Positions 1-12,411 of a stretch of DNA of 64,000 bases are shown here, in pieces. Every line of letters starts with the position of its first letter. Positions within the stretch are counted from its first letter, which is position 1. The notes under the pieces are model-generated. The model was given only the letters and a program-made list of their open reading frames with translations, made no database searches and was not told where the DNA came from. Source of the DNA: Branchiostoma lanceolatum (taxonomy: Eukaryota; Chordata; Leptocardii; Amphioxiformes; Branchiostomatidae); NCBI RefSeq assembly GCF_035083965.1, contig NC_089732.1, positions 439,001 to 503,000 on the forward strand, in the 5' to 3' direction. The position numbers and the translations under genes are program-made.

Positions 1-240
1 CAATTCTCAAAAGGAGCTTGTTTTTACATAAGCCCTGTATTGAGGAGCACTCACGTCATTGGTAACTTAACGAGAGATTGAAGAGCTGGAGAGAGCCGAC
101 GTAAATGCTGATAGATGAATCCATTGAGAGTTTGACGTGTCAGCTTCACATGACTAGGATGATGTATCGACTGGTCATGTTATAGATGGTCTTTGAATTG
201 AAAGAGAAGTTATTTTTAGTTCCTTTATTCCCGGCTGAGA
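1..240. other. Unassigned flank
   Basis: I see no gene, splice-consistent exon or recognisable repeat in this stretch before the polypurine satellite. Confidence 0.5.
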
Positions 241-1345
241 GCGAGAGAGAGGAAGGGAGAGAGAGAGAGGAAGGGAGAGAGAGAGAGGAAGGGAGAGAGA
301 GAGAAAGGGAGAGAGAGAGAGGAAGGGAGAGAGAGAGAGAGAGAGGAAGGGAGAGAGAGAGGAAGGGAGATAGAGGAAGGGAGATAGAGGAAGGGATAGA
401 GAGGAAGGGAGAGAGAGAGGAAGGGAGGGAGAGAGGAAGGGAGAGAGAGGAAGGGAGAGAGAGGAAGGGAGAGAGAGGAAGGGAGAGAGAGGAAGGGAGA
501 GAGAGAGGAAGGGAGAGAGAGAGGAAGGGAGAGAGAGAGGAAGGGAGAGAGAGGAAGGGAGAGAGAGGAAGGGAGAGAGAGGAAGGGAGAGAGAGGAAGG
601 GAGAGAGAGAGGAAGGGAGAGAGAGGAAGGGAGAGAGAGAGGAAGGGAGAGAGAGGAAGGGAGAGAGAGAGGAAGGGAGAGAGAGGAAGGGAGAGAGAGG
701 AAGGGAGAGAGAGGAAGGGAGAGAGAGAGGAAGGGAGAGAGAGGAAGGGAGAGAGAGAGGAAGGGAGAGAGAGAGGAAGGGAGAGAGAGAGGAAGGGAGA
801 GAGAGGAAGGGAGAGAGAGGAAGGGAGAGAGAGGAAGGGAGAGAGAGGAAGGGAGAGAGAGAGGAAGGGAGAGAGAGAGGAAGGGAGAGAGAGAGGAAGG
901 GAGAGAGAGGAAGGGAGAGAGAGGAAGGGAGAGAGAGGAAGGGAGAGAGAGGAAGGGAGAGAGAGAGGAAGGGAGAGAGAGGAAGGGAGAGAGAGAGGAA
1001 GGGAGAGAGAGGAAGGGAGAGAGAGGAAGGGAGAGAGAGAGGAAGGGAGAGAGAGGAAGGGAGAGAGAGAGGAAGGGAGAGAGAGGAAGGGAGAGAGAGA
1101 GGAAGGGAGAGAGAGGAAGGGAGAGAGAGGAAGGGAGAGAGAGGAAGGGAGAGAGAGGAAGGGAGAGAGAGAGGAAGGGAGAGAGAGGAAGGGAGAGAGA
1201 GAGGAAGGGAGAGAGAGAGGAAGGGAGAGAGAGAGGAAGGGAGAGAGAGAGGAAGGGAGAGAGAGAGGAAGGGAGAGAGAGAGGAAGGGAGAGAGAGAGG
1301 AAGGGAGAGAGAGAGGAAGGGAGAGAGAGAGATGCAGAGAGAGAG
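241..1345 (+). repeat. GA-rich polypurine satellite, about 1.1 kb
   Basis: Nearly every base on this strand is a purine. The unit is GGAAGGGA followed by a variable number of GA steps, giving interleaved 12-, 14- and 16-base variants, with a few T-containing variants near 370-410. Because it holds almost no stop codons, long open frames (Arg/Glu/Gly on the plus strand, Ser/Leu/Pro on the minus strand) run through it on both strands. These are low-complexity artefacts, not genes. Homopurine runs of this length can form triplex DNA. Confidence 0.97.
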
Positions 1346-1499
1346 AGAGAGAAGATCACGCAATTGTAAAGATTCTGCAGCGAGTTTCATGGCGGATTTC
1401 TATCATACTTTCTCTCGAACAAATGGCCTCCTAGTTATTATATTCTGTTCATCTTCCATATTTCCCTATTGCAGAGCAAAACCCATCAGGAATTGACGT

Positions 1500-2735
1500 A
1501 CAGAAATAGATACCATCTCCAAGCGTACACATTTGGTCATCCAGACTGATGTCGTTTGCTTATTGCGGTCTCAAAATTGTCAATATAACAACATTAAGGT
1601 TTGCCCTGCAATATGTAATGCACTGATGCGGGGAACTTTGTCATTTGACCACGACAAAGTCCGAGGTTACTGGTCCCAAGTCCGTCAAGTCCCAAGCACC
1701 TGTAGGGCCGCATAGTCATCTATGGACGACCATATATGATAGTCATCTGTGATATTGGACTTCATCTTCCAAAGTCCAGAACTGATTTCGTACTTGTTGC
1801 GGTCCACAAATTGTCATATCTCACAAGTTCTCATCTCGTCATCTGAAGATCACTTCAGGACCCTTAAATGTCTACAATATCAGACTTCATTTCCAGATGT
1901 CCACATGTTGCCAAGACAGATGACATGCTCTCGCCCCATCGTCCATACAGCCACACACAGGTGTGTTTAGTCATTACTAAGTAGGTCCCATATAAACGTC
2001 CTATTAATTTTATAACACATTTGGCCAGGACAAATGTCGTGCTTACGGGTGTTCCCAGTGGTTAATACAACCATGGTTAGATGTGAAATGGCGCCTGCAA
2101 AGCTGGTGTGTTATGCCCAATGGCGGTTATACAGGCTATACAGATACAGATACAACCACATGTAAGTTCTGTTAAGTCATTTGTCAAACGGAGAGATTTG
2201 CAACGATACTTGACTCCGTTTTCAAACTACATCTCGCCACTGCAGATCCCATGCTTGCTGGGGTCCCCTGCTGTCGATATAACCAGTCATCTGGAAGTGG
2301 CCTTTATGAACGCCATGTTAAGTTATATGTCTCCATTTTCAAACGTCCACATTTTGTGATCTATCTAACCACATGAAGGTGTGCCTTGTCTCGGCTTTTA
2401 TGAAAGCCCAGTTATGATATTTGTCTCAGTTTTCACATTTTGTGACGTCTACAACCATTTCTATGTTTAATTGGGTCTCCAATTGTCTATATAGCCTCAC
2501 GAAGGACCACCTAGTCATCTGAAAATGGCTTTTATGAACGTTATGACATTTGTCTCAATTTTTAAACGTCCGCATTCTACCAGCACCGATATCGCGCATA
2601 TTGCGGTCCCAAAATTGTCAATATGACCACCCGGGCACACACAGGTCTGGCTAGTCATCCGTAAAGCTCTGCTTTAAACTGTTATGACATCAAACCGTTA
2701 TGATTTCAAACCGGTATGGTATGAAAATGGAAACG
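1500..2735. repeat. Degenerate tandem array, unit about 200 bp
   Basis: Phrases such as GCGGTCTCAAAATTGTCAA (near 1565, 1800, 2600), TAGTCATCTGAAAATGGC and TTTGTCTCAATTTTTAAACG recur in the same order at roughly 200-base spacing. The copies are diverged. The short open frames inside have no shared protein sequence, so I read this as non-coding tandem repeat. Confidence 0.7.
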
Positions 2736-2739
2736 CTTC

Positions 2740-3225
2740 CCACCCACCTACTGTAACACCTACCTATCCAGGTAGCCTCAGGTGTGGACAGGTAAACCCA
2801 CCTGGTAAGCCTCCTCTCTACACCTGATCTACCTGCCCTCCAGGCTGCAGGTGTCTAGACTGGTCAACCTCCGCCAAACATCTAGTGAGCCCTTCCCTTC
2901 ACACCTGGTGCCCTTGGTCTCTATCTGCCTTGTCAGGTAACCTCAGGTGTAGACAGGTGTAGACACCTGGTGATCCCTCCTCTCCTCACCTGGCCGTGTT
3001 GTCATACAGGTCTGCACAGGTAAACCTCCGCCTGACACCTGGTGATCCCGCCCTTCCACACCTGGTCCACCTGATGATCTACCTGCCATCCAGGCTACAC
3101 TAGTCCAGAAAGGTAAACTCACCTGGTAAGCTTCCCCTCCACACCTGGCTGTGTTGTACCTGCGGGTTCAGACAGGTAAAGCTCCGCCTAACGCCAGGTA
3201 AGCCGTCCCCTCCACACCGAGCTTA
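2740..3225. repeat. CACCTGG/AGGTAA-rich minisatellite
   Basis: Irregular repeats of CACACCTGG, CAGGTAAACC and CTACCTGCC make up this stretch. Units vary from about 40 to 80 bases and are diverged. It holds many splice-donor-like AGGTAA strings but no exon-like open frame. Confidence 0.65.
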
Positions 3226-3679
3226 CATCATCATCAGAACGGCCGGAAACAAACCGACGTGTCACGTTGCCATGGCGACGGCGCCAAAACTCGCTATAAT
3301 CCCGTCACGGTGGGAGCGTCGGTCGCCTCCCGGTGTCGTAACGAATTCCTGCTCCGACGGATGTTTGCGCCGTGGGGTAATGCGCGTGCCTGGAGCAGGG
3401 TTAGGGTTAGGATAGGGGCTCCCTCCACAAAATCCGCTGACACCTGCTTAAATATTACGACGCCCCCGAGTGTGCACACATCTCTTTCCTCGGGTATATT
3501 GTAAACCCCTAAGCAGTGTCGGGGCGAATATGTGGAAGGGGCAAACATTTGGCTTGACACCGGGGTTGGCCTCGCCGCTGCAGCGGACGGGAACGGATCG
3601 AACACGCGGAGACAAGCCGCTTAATTTTACGGTCCGGCAGGCTGGCGTCCAAGCAGATGTGTGGGGGAAACGTTGTCAC

Positions 3680-4125
3680 GCCTAAAGCTGCGACGCTTTT
3701 CTGAGAAGGAACTTGCATCTCTTCTTGGCAGGAATTTGCGTCACAGAAGCGTCACGATTTGAGAGCTGTACATGCGGCTAATAAAGATGTGTTATAAGCC
3801 CTAAATTTTATCACGCTTTTCCGGGAAGGGGCTTGTAGCACTTCCTGGAAGAAATTTGCGTCACACAAACGGAGCAGTTAGAAAGTGTTACGATTTTCCT
3901 ACCTAACATCTGCGTGGGTCTTATTTGCCAGCACAAAGCCGTCCTGATAACAGGAATCCTACAGCTTACCGTTTGACGCGCGCTGAGGCACTTATCATCG
4001 GCTTCAGGGCGGCGTCGCTTTTCTCAACTCTTCTTGGAAGGAATCTGCGTCACAGAAACGGAGCAATCAGAAATCAAATCAAAAACAATTTCCTTCCTAA
4101 CATCTGCTTGGAGAAATCCCCCTGC
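3680..4125. repeat. Three degenerate tandem copies, about 165 bp each
   Basis: The ordered phrases CGCTTTTC, CTTCTTGGCAGGAATTTGCG and TCACAGAAACGGAGCA recur near 3688, 3815 and 4015, and two of the copies continue into CCTAACATCTGC. No coding potential is supported. Confidence 0.65.
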
Positions 4126-4979
4126 TCGCTGTCTGACGCGCTGTGTACTTATCAGTGGTTTATATATGGCGCAGTTTAATGATAACCTTGTAGATGATAG
4201 ATAGCAGCCATCTACAGCGTCACGCCATTCTGATCCCGACGTTACGAACGTCAGCGACGTGCCGCACCTGACGCAGGCGGCCGTGAACGTCACGCCGTTA
4301 CCCGGGCAACCGACACGAAGTGCGTCAATCAAAATCTCCTTATAGCAGCCTCTTTATTTCGTTTCCTGGATGTGTCCTTTATAAAACCTTCCAGCGGCTT
4401 TCCCGCGCTAATACCGACATAACAGGAGGATAGCCGGGGCACGACCTGGCAACCGTCTCCGGGGTAACCGTTACCGGGCAACGGTAACCATGGCAACATA
4501 GCGGCGCAGGTCATGATCAGATCTCGACTCAAAAACCTTCGACGTATTAACTTTCCGGAGATGATTAGTGTACGTATATCACTGGCTTGCTTTGGTCGTT
4601 TTGAATCATAGCTCGGGATTTGTGAGTGAGTTATCATGATGATGCTTGGGATTTGTGAGTGAGTATGTGATGATGAAATCGTCTTTTCTCGATCAAAGTT
4701 TTACGAAGCACGTAGATTGTACGCGAATGGTGACTGACAAGCAACGTTATAGAAGATAAGTCTCCAAGCCTCCGGTTTTGTGGTACTTTGCATCTTTTCT
4801 TCCTCTAGGGAGAAAACGCAAGAAATACGTACAAAATGCCGAAAAAATCTATTTCAAAAATTCGCGTAAAACAAGCCTGCTCCTACATCTGCTTGGATGT
4901 TTTGTTTTAGACTTTGAAGGAGAAAAATTCAGATTACAGCATTTGTCTCTCTCTATAAAATGCCAAATAGTCATGATAA

Positions 4980-6655
4980 CACTCCACCGTAAATTATGAT
5001 GGACCTTAGCGCTGCGCCGTAGGACATATCTCATGGCCTGTTAATTAAGAGCTACAAGATTGTTGAGAACACAGCAGCATGAGAGTTATGATACCACCTC
5101 ACCGTAGATTAGAGTACATACTTATTGCGCACTGCAGGATATTTCATACCCCATTCATTAAGAGGTACAAGGTTGTTTAAAGTATTCCAGCATTCGGGTT
5201 ATATTAACATCTCACAGTGAATTATGATATGTACTTATTGCGCGCTGTAGGATAGTTCATAACATGTTATGAAAGACATATAAGGTCGTTATGTAAGAGC
5301 GTAACACAACTTAATTTATCATAAAACACACCGTAATTTACAATATGTACTTTTTGTGCGCTGCAGGATAGCTGATCACCCTTTAATCAAGAGATACAAG
5401 GTATTTAAGAGCGAAGCAGCGTTAGAGTTATATCAACATCTCACAGTGAATTATGACATGTACTTGTTGTGCTCTGCAAGGTAAGATGCTGCACTGCACG
5501 TTTGGGAGCGCATCCATAAGCAGCGACACCTGTGCTGCAGTGCAACGTGAATAAGTCAGAACTGCCTTCAAGAATGTGACAGACCGAAACATCGGTCGAA
5601 TAAGTCACTTGGTTGTATGAAAAAGAGTCTTTTTATTCAGTGACTTACCAACCTGATTAAACTATCCACGGCAGATATAAGGTTGTTAAGAACTTGAGTT
5701 ATTATAAACCTCATTGTAAGTTATATATGTACTCATTGCGCACCGTATGATATCTTACGAGCACAGCCGCGTTGGAGTTATAATAAAACGTACGATGAAT
5801 TATGATATGTACTTATTGTGCGCAGCATGCTTTATTACGACCCGTTAATCAACGGATACACCAATATCAGTCTTAATACCACGGTACGGTAAATCATAAT
5901 AGGTTTTTATGGCTCGTTAATTAAGCGATATAAAGTACAGGGTTATTAAAAGATACGCATTTTATGACCTCTTAATTAAGAGATATAAGGTTAGGAGGGG
6001 CACGGAAATATTAGAGTCTTCATACCACGCTACGGTAAATCATAATAGATACTCACGGTGCTTTGTGGGATTTTTTGTGGCTCATTAATTAAGGGACATT
6101 AAGTACTGGGTTATTAAAAGATAGAAATTTCATGACCTGTTAATTAAGAGCTATAAGGTTTAAGTGGAGCACAGAGATATTAGAGTATTAATACCACGGT
6201 ACGGTAAATTGTAATAGTTACTCTCGGTGCACTGCGTGATTTTTATGGCTGGTTAATTAAGCAATATTAAGTACCGGGTTATTAAAAGATACACATTTTA
6301 TGACCCACTAATTAAGCAATATGAGGCTAATAAGAGCATATAGATATTAGCGTCTTCATACCACGGTACGGTGAACCATTTTAGATACTCCCGATGCTTT
6401 GTGTGATTTTTATGGCTGGGTTAATTGAGGCATATAAAGTAACGGGTTTCCAAAAGATAGAAATGTATGACCTGTAAATTAACATAAGGAGCGCTGAAAT
6501 ATTAGAGTCTTCATACCCCGCTTCAGTAAATCACATTACATACTCACGCTACACTGCGGGATTTTTACGGCTCGTTAATTAAGGGATACGGTGTAATTAA
6601 GCGGTATAAAGTACCGGGTTATTAAATGATACAAAGTAGCAGGTAATTAAGAGCA
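4980..6655. repeat. Degenerate tandem array, unit about 115-165 bp, about 12 copies
   Basis: Recurring blocks are GTGAATTATGATATGTAC, TTATTGCGCGCTGCAGGAT and TTAATTAAGAGATA. The first copies have period near 115; from about 5880 the unit lengthens to roughly 150-165 and starts with CCACGGTACGGTAAATCA. The array is interrupted at about 5485-5660 by another dispersed repeat (listed separately). Confidence 0.75.
5560..5660 (+). mobile_element. Dispersed repeat with CGAAAC hairpin, copy 1
   Basis: The segment ends with TTATTCAGTGACTTACCAAC followed by CTGATTAAACT. Almost the same ending occurs at 14195-14230 and, more diverged, at 60395-60420. Upstream, GACCGAAACATCGGTC forms a short hairpin. 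This is a recurrent element interrupting the surrounding tandem array; its class is uncertain. Confidence 0.5.
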
Positions 6656-6689
6656 GGCTGACATTACATGGACCGTGGTGCGGGGCTGT

Positions 6690-6990
6690 TAGTCAAGTTA
6701 TGTTAAAGTCCTCCCCGCACCGAAGGTGCATAGGGCGGCTCCCATCTCCGTTTCGGCAGCCCTTGGGCCACACAACTTTGTGCAATCACTACAGCAGGGG
6801 GCTAGTCCATTGGTAGTGGTGTGTGTTTAACAACCATACTCTTTCCCAAATGCTGAGTGCTAATCAGAGAAAGCAGTTTGTACATTCTTAAAGTCTTTGA
6901 TTTGACCCGGCCGGGGATCGAACTCACGGCGTTTTTGGCCAAGCACACTGGGTCACCCTTACTCTTCTCGAGAACAAATAACGTACAATA
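6690..6990. mobile_element. SINE-like dispersed repeat fragment
   Basis: The right part, GCCAAGCACACTGGGTCACC followed by CTTACTCTTCTCGA, is matched by 54690-54725 in TRAPPC13 intron 11. On the minus strand GAGTTCGATCCCCGG resembles a pol III B box, and CTAGTCCATTGGTAG on the plus strand resembles an A box. That mixed orientation means I cannot define a single promoter. Probably a non-autonomous retroelement. Confidence 0.45.
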
Positions 6991-7079
6991 TTGGCTACCT
7001 AATTAAACCATATTTATGTTGAAATAGAGTGATTTCATTTCAAAGGCCAGAGCCGGCGCGTGCGTGGATATATACACCC

Positions 7080-8450
7080 CATACAATCCAGTTAAACGCA
7101 CCAATCAGCCCTCATACGGTGTTCCATGATTGTGGATAATGTTCAAATCGATTCTCTCCGCGGGAAGTCTTGTTCACAAAGGAACCGACCAGAAGGCGGC
7201 ACGAATTACCCCCACGTAAAACCCGATGAAAGCCCGCAGTCAAAGGGCCTTATAAATCGTGATGAAATTTTCGTGGCATAAACGTTTAGATCAGACATCA
7301 CGCGCTGGGCTATGATTGTGTTTGATGGTGAAATCTTTTCTCTCTGTGGGGGGTCTTGTTCGCCTTCATCTTTGATTCTGACCGAATTACTTCTTGCAGA
7401 AAGTCGATAAAACAGACATACATAATGGAAAACGAGAAATGTTAGTTTATTTCGCGATAGGACGAAGATGTAGAGTTAGCGGTGGTTTTAAGTTCTCGGT
7501 CGAAACAAGGGGGTAGGAAAGCAGAAGACAGAAACAAATTCCCTTTTTACAGTATATAATAGAGGGGTCATAGAGTTTTGACGCCCAACACCGTTAGAAA
7601 CACACACTGAGTTTGGCTACTTCTGTAACTGCTTGATCTGTTTGATTGATGTTTAAATTTGCTCTCGCTGTAGGAAGCACTCTTCCCTCTCCTATCTAAC
7701 AAAACACACCTACAGCTCCAAGGAAAGCTACTAGGGGGCCCAGATTTCTACTACTTCTTTCTGAGCCCAGGAACTATCCACCACCATTTACCAGCAATTG
7801 ATGATGATAGTACGTTTAGAACTAGCCTTACAGTTGTGCTGATTGTTATTATTCACCCACTCTGTTAGAAGCCCTGTTCGTTCTCCTCCCCCTGTTATTG
7901 CACAAGACGGCAGCGCAAATTGGCGAACATAACGGTTAGTGCGGCGTAAATGGTACCGTGAATCACACACTGTCGTATGGTTATGTAGAATGTTGAAGCC
8001 GTTATGATTGTGACTGATGTGGAAATCCGTTCTGTATTCAACCTGATGACGACAGTGGAAATTGCTCCAATAAAAACGGAGAGCCGGTAAGCCATGTAAC
8101 GTTACATGTACTAATTCAAAGGTTTCGCCGCCTAAACGCTATGGAATATAGTTCTATGTATGATCGTGTTGAATGTTGAAAGTCATGTGTCTGATATTGG
8201 AATTTTCAAAAATCTGTCCAAGTAGGAAAATGCCGTGAAATCTAGCGGACGGAAAAACAACTTTGTGAAAACGAACACTTAACAACAGTTAGAGATCCGT
8301 GAAAGAAAGTTTAAATGGTACATAACACTGTTGTATGATTGTTTCTAATGTTAGAATCTTCCCTGCTCTATGATTGTGTTGAATATTGAAACCGTTTTGA
8401 TCGTGTCCAGTGTTTGAATCTGCCCTGCTATTCCAGCGGACCCCGGTTCA
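7080..8450. repeat. Degenerate tandem array, unit about 170-190 bp
   Basis: Variants of ATGATTGTGTTGAATGTTGA followed by AATC and a CTCTG/CCCTGC block recur near 7128, 7312, 7640, 8003, 8162, 8336 and 8377. The copies are strongly diverged. I see no exon-like sequence. Confidence 0.6.
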
Positions 8451-8709
8451 GATGACTCCGGACGGGAAGTCGATGACGCGCCGTTCCCTGAAATTGCGTC
8501 GTTACCGCCGATCGGAACTCATCAAACTGCGCCTCGGGCCGATAGAACTTTCTTATTAAGGACATTTAGTTCAGTTCAGTTCATCCTTTAAAGCGGGTAT
8601 CTCACTGAAGCTGCGGCACGTTGGCGACTTCGCTGCGGTCGAGCGATTTGACAGAGCGCTCAACGAATTTCACAGTTTGGTAAAAAAAATACTGCGTTTA
8701 ATTCACGCC

Positions 8710-9160
8710 GACGTTTCTGAGACCGTCTTCCTATAACAGATATGACCATAAAAGACATGACTTTAATTACCCGATGTGAATACTCCACGCTAATGATTTT
8801 TACATTTCCCCTATACTCCCGGTGTCCTGCCTCGATATCTGATGTGTGTTGAAACCCTGATCTAGTAGATATCCTGTATTTCCTTCCCCATTCCTACCCA
8901 TAACAGTTATGACACCAGACATGACTGATATCTAATAGATAACAGACACGATCATTCCTAAGCTAATAACTTCCACATCTCCCTCTCCGAGTCTGTAATA
9001 TCCTAAAGATATCCAATATTTCCTTCCCTATTCTTATCCATATGGTCTGTCATGCCATCCTCTAACAGGTACATGTATGACACCAGACATGACAAATATC
9101 TAATAGATAACCGACATGATGACTCCACAGCTAATGATGTTCACATCTCCCCTCTCCCCC
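8710..9160. repeat. Three tandem copies, about 165 bp each
   Basis: The ordered blocks TAACAG-TATGACACCAGACATGAC, ATATCTAATAGATAAC and AGCTAATGATTTTCACATCTCCC recur near 8735, 8900 and 9065, with the later two copies most alike. Confidence 0.7.
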
Positions 9161-9229
9161 CGGGTCCTCATGGCGCTCCAGGCCGTTATTTAACGACTTT
9201 TAATATTTACAGAGCCCGGCGGCGCGGGG

Positions 9230-9870
9230 ATGGACTATCGACTGGTGACGTGGTATTGATGGGGAGGGCGGAGGTTAATTAGGAAGGGGGCTGCTGAGCA
9301 AAGGGGGGGGGGGGGGCTAAATTCATCAATACAGTTAAACCTGTAGCATCCTTAGTAGGCTCACAGGCTGGGCTTTCTGTGGCTTATTATGGTGCGGGGA
9401 GGGGGGGGGGGGGGCGATATTTTCTTCTTAATTCATCAATGCAACCCTGCTGAAGCTTGCCACTGTAAACATGATTCTTAGGACAAGTAGAGATGGGAAA
9501 GTGCGTAGGCTAATGAGAAGGGGGCTGCTGAGTGGGGGGGGGGGACTTAATTCATCAATACAGTCAAACCTGTAGCATTCTTAGTAGACTGGGCTTTCTG
9601 TGGCGCACTAGTATTGTGTTGGAGGGGGGCGATGTTTTCTTCTTAATTCATCAATACAGCCTGACCCAAGCCTGCCACTAGTAACATGGCTCTTAATGAT
9701 CAGGATAATAAAATAATGTAATAAGGGACAAGTAAAAATTGGTCACAGTGGAAATTTGGTCCTTATGTGGAGATGGGACCGTGCAGAGGTTAATTGGAAG
9801 GGTATTGGCGGTTAACTCATCAATACAGGTAACCCTGTGGCATTGTTAGTAGGCTGACATACTCGGCTAA
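9230..9870. repeat. Tandem array with poly-G tracts
   Basis: The blocks GGAAGGGGGCTGCTGAG, TTCATCAATACAG, ACCTGTAGCATTCTTAGTAG and GGGCTTTCTGTGGC repeat about three to four times. Runs of 9-13 G occur near 9304, 9399 and 9533 at equivalent positions. No gene is supported. Confidence 0.75.
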
Positions 9871-10139
9871 TTGTGGCTCATGATGGATTTTGTGCTATTT
9901 TCTTACTGTTTGTCAGTTCTGGTTTTTCCTAGTTTGTAATAGTCTCTCGGACTTGAATTGCACATCCATTCCACCGGGGCGACGACTTTAATCCAACCGC
10001 GCTGTGCCCGAAATGATTTTGATAGGTAAAGAATACGAATCTTTTTACGCCTTGTGTATTTTGTTGTTTTTTCAGTCCTACTTTCAGATTTTCCATGATA
10101 TTCCAATTATAAAATCAATAGTTACACAAATCTTATTTA

Positions 10140-10342
10140 GGTCGCAGCGAGATCGCAGCGCGATCGCCGCCTAGTGGAATGGTGGCCTAAGGCGCCCTAG
10201 AGGCCGTCCCAGGAGCAGATGCGAGGACCAAGTGTTCAATGTGCTGGACACTCTGGGAGTCAGCAGAGCCGACTGGAGAGCTCTGGCCGAAATCAGAACA
10301 TCCTGGAGGGAGATGTCTGCAGCCGCCATGCATCTGCCCTGA
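10140..10342 (+). pseudogene. Possible retroelement ORF2 C-terminal remnant
   Basis: A short frame closing at TGA 10340-10342 reads like the C-terminal tail of a LINE polyprotein (NVLDTLGVSRADWRALAEIR, then SWREM). Upstream the frame is not clearly continued. It could also be chance; the call rests only on the style of the peptide. Confidence 0.3.
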
Positions 10343-11039
10343 TGCCTGTGGTGGATTGATGGATTGTAAACTTGCTAAGCCACTCAAAGCGTCACGATAG
10401 ACAGGATTCTTGATGCTTGGGTCAATAAGAAAATAATCAAAGGCCAAAGGGCACAAAAAGTGGTTTCCATCATAATGACTTTCTCCTCTCGGGGCTGAAT
10501 ATAGAGCAGAGTTTTGATACTAGAGTTTTTGATACCAATTCTTAGTCATGCCTCAATTCAGCCCGTCCGTGGCTGCTATGGTATGGTATGGTTTTATATA
10601 TATGCATTGTATACAAAGAATATATCAAAGAAATTCTCCCAATGATTGTAAAAGCTTATTCCATATTATACACTCTTGTTTTAGGTAGATTAGCCTTATA
10701 GAACTGTAGTTAAGGTGCCATATTTCGTACAATTGTTGTGCAATAAAGTTATATATAATATGTGATTTTCTTGTGATGCTCAAATGAACCAGTCATTCAT
10801 TTATTCAGAGTAGAGATTGGCTAGAACAGGGTGAGTGATCTGCCTGAGAAGTTAATACCCTAGAGAGCTGATTTGCTCCACCGAATTCTCGGGAAAATCA
10901 ATCTTCTTATTTTGGCCAATCTCTATAATTCATTTAGCCGCCTGGAAGGGCTTCGATTCTTCTTGGGGCTCGTGTGTGGAGGGTACTGTAATATGGGAAG
11001 TGTTTAAGCATCTTCGGGTATTTCAAGATCACCTCTTCA

Positions 11040-11300
11040 CCGCGAACACAACTTTCGCGAACCTAAAACCATCGTGAACTGAAAACTATCCTGAACTTAA
11101 AGAAAACCATCCCGAACTTAAAACCATAGCGACTTTAAAACCATCGCGAACTTAAAAACACTACGAACAAGTCTGATTTTTTTTTCAATTGCCGTAAAAC
11201 CCTGCACAACCACGAACTTAAAACCATCGCAAACACAACATTTTTATTCTCCCTACCACGAAATCAAATCCCAGCAAACATTTCTCCTTTTATAGTAAGA
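11040..11300. repeat. CGCGAAC/AAAACCATCGC repeat cluster
   Basis: The phrase AACTTAAAACCATCGCGAAC is repeated about seven times with variation. The same vocabulary in inverted form (GCGGTGGTTTTAAGTTCGCG) occurs in the MITE at 19.08-19.29 kb and near 7465-7500, so this is probably an expanded relative of that element. Confidence 0.55.
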
Positions 11301-12255
11301 GGTTCGCCAACGCGACTCCTGGCGGACATCGGCGGTACAGCAGGTAAGGATGGGTCGACGTTTGTCGGCTTGTCTCCGTGAGATCTTTCCGATAAGCCTG
11401 GGGGTCAGAGGTCACGCCGCAGGTGAGGCACTTCCGGGTGCGACTCAGGTGAGACGTACAGGTAAGAACAGCGTTTAACGTGCCGGGTTCTACAGGTTAA
11501 TAAGTTACAGAGCCAACAACTCTAGTCCAAATCAGCGCGAGGCCTTCACGGGCGTAGAAAAGGTAAAAAGTATTACTTTTGTAAGTCGTAAACGGTCTGC
11601 ATGGTTTGATTTTGTCTCGCATCATGACATTCATTTAGGACTGTGCCACTTAACTATCTGTAATGTTTTGATCTATCAGTAGATCTACCTTCCAATGCTC
11701 TCAATATTTCTTGAAGAGTTGTTGTCACTTCGACAAAACTTCTTCATTTGATACCTTTCTTCCGTTTAAAGATTAAGAGCACTCTGAGTTAGATTGGACG
11801 TGTGCAGGGTTTGGTGAGTGAGACGTCGCGACCTTGTCCTGCAAACCTGACGTGTTGCGCCGAAAAGCGGTAAAACCGGTTGTCTGGCACAGATGCAGAC
11901 GCAAAGCTCCCGATAAGTAAATTTCAATATCATTGATGCCTTCATGTTATGCAGTTGTCTGTATGCTGATTCTTCATTCCGACAAATTTTATTTTCTCCC
12001 AAACTGATAGCTAGCTCCAGCCTGAAAGGTGTGTCTTTGTCCCTACCAAGCTCCATAGGTCGTCGGAAATGGTAGAAATTGGCGAAATAGACCGAATAAT
12101 ATATCGGGAGGGTTAGCTGGCTATAGGAGTGCCGTCAGTAGGCTGCAAACTTGTCTATTTGTCCCATTTCTGTTATTTTCGCAGCGACCTATGCCTGAAT
12201 CTGGTAGGGATTAGGTATGAGTTTGCACAACCAGCGAAGTCGGGTTTTGTTTATG

Positions 12256-12411
12256 CTCTCCAAGCAGAGGTTGGTGGGGTAATATTGTAACCTTCTTATC
12301 ATGTGCCCCGTTTTATGTCAGTACATTGTACACGGCCGGGAATGCGGACAAAAAACGGGTCATACGATAAGAAGGTCACAGTTTTCCCCAGCAACCTATC
12401 TGCTTGGAGAG
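12256..12411. mobile_element. MITE with about 60-bp inverted repeats
   Basis: The left arm starts CTCTCCAAGCAGAGGTTGG and continues to CTTCTTATC...CCCGTTTT. The right arm is its imperfect reverse complement, ending CAACCTATCTGCTTGGAGAG. The arms are about 60 bases each around a short centre, so nearly the whole 156-base element can fold on itself. No coding capacity. It lies about 400 bases upstream of the HHAT start. Confidence 0.8.

Noticed and set aside
146..1496. Long open frames on both strands across the GA-rich region
   Set aside because: They are translations of a simple polypurine repeat lacking stop codons; there is no codon structure or conserved domain.
11300..11560. Several AGGTAAG/AGGTGAG strings that could be donors of a HHAT 5' UTR exon
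   Set aside because: The strings are plausible, but no matching acceptor or promoter could be identified, so no exon is claimed.
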